The notes under the pieces are model-generated. The model made no database searches. It worked only from the letters and a program-made list of their open reading frames with translations, and had not been told where the DNA came from. Positions 1 through 6,633 of a DNA stretch of 9,154 bases are shown here, one piece after another (within the stretch, counting starts at the first letter, position 1; every line of letters begins with the position of its first letter). The DNA is taken from the NCBI GenBank assembly GCA_023666975.1, contig JAMPAW010000134.1:1-9154 (forward strand), in the 5' to 3' direction. Made by a program: the position numbers and the translations under genes. This DNA is from Clostridium sp. (GTDB lineage: Bacteria; Bacillota_A; Clostridia; Lachnospirales; Lachnospiraceae).

Positions 1-737
1 ATCAGGTTTATAGCACGATTTTCCCTCATCTCTGAAAGTTTAAAGCTATAGGACAGATTACGAAAGGTCACGACGGTCAATGCCGCCATTCCCACTACCA
101 GCAGCAGAATAAACAAAATCGGAATCAATAAATTGGTATCCGTCAGCACGGCCACCACGGCCAGCGTGATAACCAAAAGCAGTGAAATCGTTCCGAATAC
201 CGTGATAAACAGACGAAGCTTCGCCTGCTGATCCTCAATATCCCCCTGTATATATTCCTGCGTGTTCTTTTCCGCCTCCAGATGCTTCATATCCCGCTTA
301 ATCTTCATATCCATGTCTTCCAAATCCTTAAGCCGCCCGAACACTTCTGATATCTCGCCTTCCATGCCCTGCATCATACGGAAATTCTCATCACTTATCC
401 GGTCATCAGAATGAAAAAATGCCGAGGTCTCGGTTTCCAGCATCGCAATTTTCTTGGCTATCTCCATGATTTCCGTGCGTACCTCCTGCGGCAGCTCCTC
501 AATGGTCTGAATATCCGTAAAGTAAGAGGTTACCAGCTCATACTCTACCCGCAAATCCTCCATCTGGTAAGTTGCATCAACAATCTGGTCACATTTAAAG
601 GCGACGTCCGCCTCCATGCTCTGACCTTCCCTGCGTTCTCCTCTTGCCAGAACACTGTCAATACTTTCGTATTCAAATTTTTCCTCTGTCACCTCTGTTT
701 TCGTAAAGATATCCTTTACCGTATTCAACAAACCCAT
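1..737 (-). CDS. Coiled-coil protein with two transmembrane helices, C-terminus beyond the window
   Basis: I do not recognise this gene. The visible part is 245 residues, beginning MGLLNTVKDIF, and the frame stays open to base 1, so the 3' end lies outside the window. Residues 1-45 are polar and acidic. Residues about 50-175 are strongly helical and charged, with heptad-like spacing, and probably form coiled coils. Two hydrophobic helices follow at about 176-197 and 203-224, separated by a short turn (TDTN). A basic and polar segment (RNLSYSFKLSEMRENR) comes next, so N- and C-terminal parts probably both face the cytoplasm. There is no signal peptide. The ATG at 737 is preceded by AGGAG (746-750 on the complement) at 8-nt spacing. 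It is the fourth gene of the leftward unit, 42 bp after the TPR gene. Role inferred: membrane anchor for the cytoplasmic proteins encoded upstream. Other coiled-coil membrane proteins with unrelated roles look similar. Confidence 0.85.
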   Translation of the reverse strand, partial: MGLLNTVKDIFTKTEVTEEKFEYESIDSVLARGERREGQSMEADVAFKCDQIVDATYQMEDLRVEYELVTSYFTDIQTIEELPQEVRTEIMEIAKKIAMLETETSAFFHSDDRISDENFRMMQGMEGEISEVFGRLKDLEDMDMKIKRDMKHLEAEKNTQEYIQGDIEDQQAKLRLFITVFGTISLLLVITLAVVAVLTDTNLLIPILFILLLVVGMAALTVVTFRNLSYSFKLSEMRENRAINL

Positions 738-779
738 GTTACAATCTCCTGTCCTTTGACCTGCCGCTGCCTATCCTGA

Positions 780-1613
780 TTATGCCGTCTGCTCCCGGAA
801 TTCAGACTTCAAATGCTCAATTACCGTATCCATTTTGCGGTTGAAATCCGCCAGATAATTTTTCTGATAATGGTACATCGCCTTTTCTAAGCGGTGATAA
901 ATCGGTGAACCCGTCACATCGGTCACGGCAGCGTCAATCGCCTCATATATCTCACCAAGCATATCCTCCACCCCGTGAAATTTGGCCAGCACGGCCACCT
1001 CGTCCCGCTCCCGCAATGTCGCCATCAGCAGAAGATACTCAAAAATGGAACGCGGATTGCCGGTAAGCTCATACGCTTTCAGATAAGCCTCCATTGCCTC
1101 CTTAAGCTCAAAATTATGCGCCAGTGCCACTGCTTTATTGTGATAAATGGCACCCAGAAGATTTTCATTGTGCATATCCGGATACTGCTCCAAAATTTCA
1201 TCGTAGATAGACGCCGCTTTCAGATACTTGCGATAGCGCAGAAATCCGTCCGCCTGCATTTTGCGGAACTGCGGCGGCGTAAGCCCCTTCATTCGCTCCA
1301 GCTGGAAAATAAATTCTTTTACCTCAGAGACCGTATAAAATTCCTTATACGTCAAAATGGTGGTCAGCAGGTCGGTCAAATCCGCAGTGTCCTTTTCCTT
1401 CACGGCACGGAGCTGCCCGGCAAGCTGTGGAAGCTTCAACCCGTTCTCAATCCAGTTAAACATATGAACGTCTATATATTCCTCGGAAATCAAGGCAATA
1501 TTGTTATAGATATAAAAGCAGAGTTCCTCGTAGGAAAACACTTCTATCTTCGTATTTGGAAATATATACGACGTTTCCGCCGTCTGCGTTTCGCACAATA
1601 TAACTCGTCCCAT
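780..1613 (-). CDS. TPR-containing cytoplasmic protein of unknown function
   Basis: This 277-residue soluble protein has no signal peptide or membrane helix. Its N-terminus (about 1-60) is a mixed segment with a conserved-looking IFPNTKIEVFSYEELCFYIY stretch. Residues 60-115 are helical. Two recognisable tetratricopeptide repeats follow at about 117-150 (A-D-G-x-L then A-x-x-I-Y-D-E-I-L-E-Q-Y-P) and about 152-186 (Y-H-N-K-A-V-A-L-A then A-x-E-A-Y-L-K-A-Y-E-L). TPRs generally bind peptides or partner proteins, so it is probably an adaptor or scaffold; no enzymatic motif is visible. The ATG at 1613 has GAGGGAG upstream (1618-1624, complement) with a shortish 4-nt spacer. It lies 50 bp after the Hsp70-like gene and 42 bp before the membrane coiled-coil gene, with no terminator in either gap. 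Pairing a TPR protein with an Hsp70-fold protein recalls TPR co-chaperones, but there is no direct evidence that they interact. Confidence 0.88.
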   Translation of the reverse strand: MGRVILCETQTAETSYIFPNTKIEVFSYEELCFYIYNNIALISEEYIDVHMFNWIENGLKLPQLAGQLRAVKEKDTADLTDLLTTILTYKEFYTVSEVKEFIFQLERMKGLTPPQFRKMQADGFLRYRKYLKAASIYDEILEQYPDMHNENLLGAIYHNKAVALAHNFELKEAMEAYLKAYELTGNPRSIFEYLLLMATLRERDEVAVLAKFHGVEDMLGEIYEAIDAAVTDVTGSPIYHRLEKAMYHYQKNYLADFNRKMDTVIEHLKSEFREQTA

Positions 1614-1663
1614 TTCACTCCCTCTTTCTCATCGATTAACCGTTGTCCCTTCGCCACAGCCGA

Positions 1664-2920
1664 TCAGCCCACGGAAAATTCTTTCCGGTATATCTTATTG
1701 GTCGTCGGATAAATCCTGCCGAATCCCTGATCCCGAATGACGATTGCCCCCATTTTTTCGTTGTAAAGCTCAACCTCCAGCGACAGCTTGGTCGTCTTTG
1801 GCGGACGCTTCGGCAGTCCATGGATTTCAATGATCTCCTTTTGCACTTCCTTGGTCACTTTATCGCGGTAGATCATATCCACCCGGTTGGTATCGTCAAG
1901 GAATACACTCACATTCCCCCGCATGTTATACCATTCCCTTCCGCCAATGGCAATCGGATAAAATACATTTCTGCCCTCCATATCACCGATACTGACGCCA
2001 ATGTCAAACGTCATGCTTCCCTCGGTACACAAAACACAGTCCTTGTCCGCCTCGTAAGCCCCATGCCTGGCATGAAAACAGGCTCCCTGCGTATAAATAT
2101 TCTGCCCCATAAACACTCTTCTACCGTCGCAGAGCACTCTGGTCGCCTGGTCCAGCCAGTTATCGTTAAAGCCCGGTCCGGTAAGGTAAACCGTAGTAAT
2201 ATAAGTTTCCCTCATCTTCGCCTTTGCAATACCTGCAAAAAAGCGGTCCAACTCCTCTATGTTCTCAAAGAGCATGCCGTAGGGCATCTGCTTTTTCATA
2301 TCCTGACGGCTCAGGTAGAATATTCTGGTCGTCCCCTGCCGTTTCTGGTCAATCCGGTAATACTCCATTCCCTCCTGGCTGTATTCAAACATTGCCACAC
2401 TGTTCGTATGCAGCTTCTCATTCTGATGCATAACATACTGGAAAAAAGCATTTTCATGGCTCATAATATAAAACGCATCATCGGACAGCCCCAATTCCTC
2501 CTTGAGCTGTTTCAGCACCTGATAAACCTTTGCATGGTAGCTTTCCAGCGAGACGGTAAGCCCCATCAGCCGATAATCCGGTGAGCGGCTCAAAAAATCC
2601 TCCACATGTGTCTTCAGTAAAATCAGCAGCAGCGTCTCCCGCGAATATTCCGTGTCGTCCACGAGCACCCTGATGTCCGAATCAATCCGCTCCACGACAT
2701 CTTCCACGATTACTCCGTCCTCACTAAAACGAACTGAGCTGACGTCATTCCCCACATACCATTTTTTCTCCTTTTGGGAATAGAACATGACATTCGGCAG
2801 CTGGTAGGTCTCCGTATTATTCTGCTGGCAAATCGTCTTCGGCTCTTGTTTGTCCTCACGCCAGAAGCTCATCTGTATATTCTTTTTACACAAATCAATC
2901 CCTAAATAAATATCTTTCAT
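1664..2920 (-). CDS. Divergent Hsp70/actin-fold protein (DUF5716-like)
   Basis: This 418-residue cytoplasmic protein follows the Hsp70/actin ATPase order. A phosphate-1-like strand comes first (YLGIDLCKKN, 5-14), then LPNV (41-44) with G57, matching the Hsp70 P-S-V...V-G region. A helix at 95-110 is followed by a strand and helix at 118-144 (GLTVSLESYHAKVYQVLKQL), then a phosphate-2-like segment (VAMFEYSQEGMEYYRI, 175-190). The adenosine-type motif VYLTGPGF (244-251) leads to a GA-containing helix (279-284). Residues about 298-418 are beta-rich and recall a short Hsp70 substrate-binding beta domain. The protein is far shorter than DnaK (about 610-640) and lacks the helical lid. GIDLGTT is changed to GIDLCKK, and DLGGGT is not preserved, so ATP hydrolysis is doubtful. 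I recall this family as DUF5716, found next to DUF5717; this is memory, not a search. AAAGGA precedes the ATG. It starts 15 bp after the 1190-residue gene, so the two are very likely co-translated and may work together. Confidence 0.85.
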   Translation of the reverse strand: MKDIYLGIDLCKKNIQMSFWREDKQEPKTICQQNNTETYQLPNVMFYSQKEKKWYVGNDVSSVRFSEDGVIVEDVVERIDSDIRVLVDDTEYSRETLLLILLKTHVEDFLSRSPDYRLMGLTVSLESYHAKVYQVLKQLKEELGLSDDAFYIMSHENAFFQYVMHQNEKLHTNSVAMFEYSQEGMEYYRIDQKRQGTTRIFYLSRQDMKKQMPYGMLFENIEELDRFFAGIAKAKMRETYITTVYLTGPGFNDNWLDQATRVLCDGRRVFMGQNIYTQGACFHARHGAYEADKDCVLCTEGSMTFDIGVSIGDMEGRNVFYPIAIGGREWYNMRGNVSVFLDDTNRVDMIYRDKVTKEVQKEIIEIHGLPKRPPKTTKLSLEVELYNEKMGAIVIRDQGFGRIYPTTNKIYRKEFSVG

Positions 2921-2935
2921 GTACTGTCCTTTCCG

Positions 2936-5900
2936 CTACTCCATCAATTCCAGATTCTCCTCCACCACTGCCGCCAGCTTCAGATATTTGTCAATCTTAT
3001 CTACCAGCATTTGGTTTTCACCGATTTCCTGATTTAACAGCATCGAATTCAGCATTTCAAAACGGTTCTCATACTCCTCGGTCTCTCCTTTAGCCTTCAT
3101 TCCCTCACTCTCGTAGACACGGGTACGCCCGGCATTTTCCTCCGGCATTTCGTAGAGAAGGTTTTCCCCATGGAACAACACAAATTCCTTCATATAATAT
3201 CCCGGAAGGACCTCCATCATTCTTGCCTCCCGGCTGCACTCCGGCTTTTCCACTCCGGACTGGATTCCGTACCGGAAAGAAATCTGTCTTCCCGCCTTAT
3301 CCTTGGTCACCACATAAGTCATCAGGAACAAATCCTTCGGCAGCTTTACATAGCGCTTGAATTTTCTAAAGAACGGCAGCAGTATTCCCCGCTTGACAAA
3401 ATATTCGGTTTTCTTCTTTACCCACAAAGTCTCGTCCTTTTCCAGCTTTACCTTGCGGCTGAAATAGAGCAGCATGGCTGCAATGCACATGTCGTCCTCA
3501 AATTCTTCCATAATCATCTGCCGGTACAGCCCTTCAAAGAACGATGCCGGCTGCTCGGTATCCTCTACCAGATAAGCAAAGGCCGCCCGTTTAAAGAATG
3601 CCTTGATGACCATGCCCCGTTTCCGCTTCTCCACAAAAGCGTCAAATACGGAAAATACATCCTTATTCCACTGCTCCGTGTAAAGAGTCTCACAGATAAT
3701 ATTCTCCTCCAGCATTTCCAGCCTTGCCAGCCTGCCGTTGGCACGCTTCCAGAGCTTCAGCATCTCGCCAACACCGCTCTGATAAGTGTCCACCAGATAA
3801 GAGAGTATTTCCGGTGTCTCCTGCCCCATGCGATAGAGGTAAGCTGCAACTGCGACCAGCGTTTCCTCGCCGGCATACTGGGAAAACTCTTTCACCGTCT
3901 CGACCATTTTGATCAGCTGCTCCGGCAAAACGCCCTGATAGCCGAACCGCTTGACCGCCTCATAGCCCTTTTCATAGAGTCCGCACTCCAGCAGATAATT
4001 GATGTACTCCACGGCATTCTCCGGAGCCACATACTCCATATTCACCCGCCGCAGATATCCGCCGAGAATATCCATGTCCATATGTGCATGGTAGTAGCGG
4101 ACAATTCCGAAAATTGCCTGCTGTCTGGTCTCCTCGCTTATCTCCTTAAAGGACAGTGTATTTCTTGCTACATTGACCTCTCTTGCTCCTGCCGCATTAT
4201 AAGCCTCTAACGCACTGTACTGATAAAGCGCATAGCGGTAATCATCTGCCGCATGCTGCTCCAAAATACCCATATATTCCGACTCATCTACCAGCTTCTG
4301 CAGTTTATACGGAATGGTACTGATAAACCGGTTCTGTTCCCGGTCTACTAAAGAGACCACAGCCGATTCCGTCACCATATCCACATAGGCCACATGGTTG
4401 ACCACGGGCACCATCGTCTCCTCTTCCAGTTCTTTATGCGAGATTACTACGGCGGCAATATTTTCATTGGCCACCGTTAATTTGCGCTTAAATATCACAT
4501 TCACCAAACTGGGTGCAAACTGCGAATTAACCGCCTGCGGCCGCAGAAATTCACTGTAAATGACACTCAGGTCGTCACTCATATTCCCTTTTACGATCTG
4601 TCCCTGCATAAATGCCTCTATATTGGGAAGATATTCCTCGTACTGCCCCAGATACTGCCTTCTGTTGACAATCACATTGGCATACAGGTACGCATACTCG
4701 CTGTCGGAAAGAATGCTTTTGTAATTAAAATACCGCAATACGGAATCCGGAATCAGTGCATACTGGCTATGGTCCATGCTCCGCAGGTAATTCTCCTGTA
4801 TCCCTACAATTTTGTAACCCCGCTGCACTCCGTCTAAATAATATTTGTGGTAGCGGTATTCCAGCCTCGCCCCACGGATTAACAATCCGCAGATCGTCCG
4901 GATAACGTCTCCCCGTTTATCCCGCTCGTAAATCATGGCCAGCAGGGAAAACACACTATGGCGGAACGTTTTTTCCCTTCCTGCCAGCTGCAGAAACTCT
5001 TCCTCTGCCTCCTTGCTGAGATAATTGTTTTTCAGGCCAAACCGAAGTGCGGCCAATTCTACTGCGGTCAGCTTTTTCAGCAGCAGCGGTTCCTGATTAA
5101 TCAAATCACATATTTCCAATGCCAGAACGGGACTCTCATAACCGCCGTCATAAAGCCCCTCCACCTGCGAAAATAACCAGTTCTTATCTTTTTGATAACG
5201 CTCGTCCAAATAGAGCAGCAGCCAGAAATAGAACAGCTTATCCTCCTGCGTCGCAAGTGCCTGCTCAATCGTCTCACAGGTTTTTACAATCTGCCTCGTA
5301 TCCTTGGAGAGCAATGCCTTAAGGTAGAGGAAATAACAACGCTCACGCGGACCCTCCATCGCCTTATCCATATCGGCTTCCATGCGGACGATCTCCTGCC
5401 TGACATTCTCTTCCCTGCCTGCCAGAATACCCATATGCAGTAATCCTAATTTGTACACTCCGGTATCCGGCTCAAACTCCACTAATGCGTTCAGGGATTC
5501 CCTTGTCATTTCGATAAACCGGTGCAGCGGCAATATCCCGATACGATAATCCAGATAATGGTGAATCAATGCCGCAATCTCCAGCTTGCGCACTCTCCGG
5601 TCATGGTCCTTATGCACAAGGATACGGCTTGTCTCCTCCGGCTTACGGATATATATATTCACGGCAATGGTCTGATAGGTATTTTCCAAAATAATCCGTC
5701 CTGTCGCCGCTTCCGTCTCGTCCATCATCTCCGGGTGCAGGCTGTAGCCCAGAGAACAGATATCCCCCGAAAAATCCATACTGCATATCCTGTCCTGATG
5801 CAGCGTAATAAAACTGCAGTCCGTCCTTACCGACATGCTGCAATATCCCCACGTATTCTTGCGCAGGACAAGCTGGTGGTCCTCCTTCATCTTTGGAAAA

Positions 5901-6508
5901 TTAAATTCAAAGCGGTCATGCTCGACCTGCAGGGTCATAGCACGTTTTTTATGGATATACACCAGAAATTCCTCCAATGCCTGATTCTTATCCAGTGAAT
6001 CCTTCAAGGTGCGGTATGCCTCAATGTATTCTGCCTGTTCACCCAACAGTGTCCTCGTAAATTCTTCGGAATAGAATATTCCCAATGCACGGTCCCAGTT
6101 CTCCTCTGCCAGCGCAGAAAATTTCATCAAATCCTCTAATGCCACACCGCCTGCATCAATAAACGGTGCCACCACTTCAATATTATATGGTATCTCCTTT
6201 TCTATTCCGTTCCCGATTATGCGGATTTTGCCGTCAAAGGTACTGCCCCTCACCCGCTTGGACGCATCAAAAGTAAATTCAATGACTCCCTTTCTTCCAA
6301 TCAGGCTATGGTCATTGAAACACAGCAAATAGGCATCGTCATAGATCATCATTTTCATCGGGACATCATTTTCCGAACGCACATCAATCGTTCCCGTGTA
6401 GACGCTGCCAGCCTCAATCTTAAGTTGTAAATAGTTTTTTGAAAATCGAGCCTTAGGGTATTCTACATAGAAATCCCCTTTGGCATATTGTTCCACCTTG
6501 CTCTTCAT
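2936..6508 (-). CDS. Giant helical-repeat protein with two N-terminal beta-sandwich domains (DUF5717-like)
   Basis: This 1190-residue protein has no signal peptide, membrane helix or enzyme motif, and is presumably cytoplasmic. Residues about 18-113 form a predicted Ig-like beta sandwich (SVYTGTIDV near 35-43, then FDGKIRIIGNG and IPYNIEVV). A helical stretch (120-185) separates it from a second beta-rich block (about 190-288), which ends in a similar pattern (GRIILENTYQTIAVNIYIRK). From about 300 to 1060 it is almost all amphipathic helices of TPR/HEAT-like size, an alpha-solenoid. A short beta domain follows at about 1070-1130, then a charged terminal helix. I recall the family as DUF5717, described in Lachnospiraceae beside a DUF5716 gene; no function is known to me. 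The ATG at 6508 has AAGGA (6515-6519, complement) at 6-nt spacing. It is the first gene of the leftward operon, under a putative extended -10 promoter. The architecture suits a large protein-binding scaffold, possibly for the Hsp70-like product of the next gene (inference). Confidence 0.9.
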   Translation of the reverse strand: MKSKVEQYAKGDFYVEYPKARFSKNYLQLKIEAGSVYTGTIDVRSENDVPMKMMIYDDAYLLCFNDHSLIGRKGVIEFTFDASKRVRGSTFDGKIRIIGNGIEKEIPYNIEVVAPFIDAGGVALEDLMKFSALAEENWDRALGIFYSEEFTRTLLGEQAEYIEAYRTLKDSLDKNQALEEFLVYIHKKRAMTLQVEHDRFEFNFPKMKEDHQLVLRKNTWGYCSMSVRTDCSFITLHQDRICSMDFSGDICSLGYSLHPEMMDETEAATGRIILENTYQTIAVNIYIRKPEETSRILVHKDHDRRVRKLEIAALIHHYLDYRIGILPLHRFIEMTRESLNALVEFEPDTGVYKLGLLHMGILAGREENVRQEIVRMEADMDKAMEGPRERCYFLYLKALLSKDTRQIVKTCETIEQALATQEDKLFYFWLLLYLDERYQKDKNWLFSQVEGLYDGGYESPVLALEICDLINQEPLLLKKLTAVELAALRFGLKNNYLSKEAEEEFLQLAGREKTFRHSVFSLLAMIYERDKRGDVIRTICGLLIRGARLEYRYHKYYLDGVQRGYKIVGIQENYLRSMDHSQYALIPDSVLRYFNYKSILSDSEYAYLYANVIVNRRQYLGQYEEYLPNIEAFMQGQIVKGNMSDDLSVIYSEFLRPQAVNSQFAPSLVNVIFKRKLTVANENIAAVVISHKELEEETMVPVVNHVAYVDMVTESAVVSLVDREQNRFISTIPYKLQKLVDESEYMGILEQHAADDYRYALYQYSALEAYNAAGAREVNVARNTLSFKEISEETRQQAIFGIVRYYHAHMDMDILGGYLRRVNMEYVAPENAVEYINYLLECGLYEKGYEAVKRFGYQGVLPEQLIKMVETVKEFSQYAGEETLVAVAAYLYRMGQETPEILSYLVDTYQSGVGEMLKLWKRANGRLARLEMLEENIICETLYTEQWNKDVFSVFDAFVEKRKRGMVIKAFFKRAAFAYLVEDTEQPASFFEGLYRQMIMEEFEDDMCIAAMLLYFSRKVKLEKDETLWVKKKTEYFVKRGILLPFFRKFKRYVKLPKDLFLMTYVVTKDKAGRQISFRYGIQSGVEKPECSREARMMEVLPGYYMKEFVLFHGENLLYEMPEENAGRTRVYESEGMKAKGETEEYENRFEMLNSMLLNQEIGENQMLVDKIDKYLKLAAVVEENLELME

Positions 6509-6528
6509 AAGTAATCCTTATCTTGTAC

Positions 6529-6557
6529 TTGATGTTTTGTGCTTCAAAATGTATAAT
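6529..6557 (+). promoter_or_regulatory. Putative sigma-A promoter of the rightward unit
   Basis: A perfect -10 box TATAAT (6552-6557) sits 17 bp downstream of TTGATG (6529-6534), which matches 4 of 6 positions of the TTGACA consensus. The predicted start of transcription is near 6564, giving a leader of about 70 nt before the ATG at 6634. Imperfect arms TTCAA (6543-6547) and TTGAA (6557-6561) flank the -10 box and could be a weak operator; this is speculative. Confidence 0.6.
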
Positions 6558-6576
6558 TGAAACCATATTTATTAAG

Positions 6577-6605
6577 ATTATATCAAATTTTTTCACATAT
6601 TGAAA
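6577..6605 (-). promoter_or_regulatory. Putative extended -10 promoter of the leftward operon
   Basis: On the complement, TGATATAAT gives a perfect extended -10 element (TATAAT at 6582-6577 with TGn just before it). At 17-bp spacing the -35 position reads TTTCAA (6605-6600), only 3 of 6 to consensus, as is tolerated for extended -10 promoters. The predicted start is near 6570, leaving about 60 nt of leader before the ATG at 6508. It points toward, and nearly abuts, the rightward promoter. Confidence 0.55.
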
Positions 6606-6615
6606 GATAAATATA

Positions 6616-6624
6616 GAAAGAAGG
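6616..6624 (+). promoter_or_regulatory. Ribosome-binding site that fixes the aminotransferase start
   Basis: GAAAGAAGG ends at 6624. It is 9 nt from the ATG at 6634 but directly abuts the in-frame TTG at 6625, so the ATG is the better start and the protein is 363 rather than 366 residues. Confidence 0.75.
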
Positions 6625-6633
6625 TTGCATTTA

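Noticed and set aside
1615..1632. Tiny five-codon leftward open frame (ATG AGA AAG AGG GAG TGA) just before the TPR gene
   Set aside because: It overlaps the TPR gene's ribosome site and has no Shine-Dalgarno of its own. It is probably chance, although a translational-coupling role cannot be excluded from sequence alone.
975..1712. 245-residue plus-strand open frame opposite the TPR gene
   Set aside because: It spans two minus-strand genes and the gap between them, has a strongly basic and His-rich translation, and no ribosome-binding site.
1643..2584. 313-residue open frame on the plus strand opposite the Hsp70-like gene
   Set aside because: It is antisense to a gene with recognisable fold motifs and a good ribosome site. 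Its own translation is rich in His, Leu and Arg with no domain pattern, and no ribosome site was seen.
3170..4210. 346-residue open frame on the plus strand within the 1190-residue gene
   Set aside because: It is a shadow of the minus-strand codon pattern. The translation is low in acidic residues and rich in His, Leu and Gln, with no motif; the minus-strand frame is continuous and coherent throughout.
6543..6561. TTCAA/TTGAA inverted arms around the rightward -10 box as an operator
   Set aside because: The arms are only 5 bp in AT-rich DNA, with no extension of symmetry inward or outward; insufficient to call a binding site.
6625..6633. Upstream TTG start adding Met-His-Leu to the aminotransferase
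   Set aside because: The Shine-Dalgarno sequence abuts the TTG with zero spacing, while the ATG at 6634 has normal spacing.
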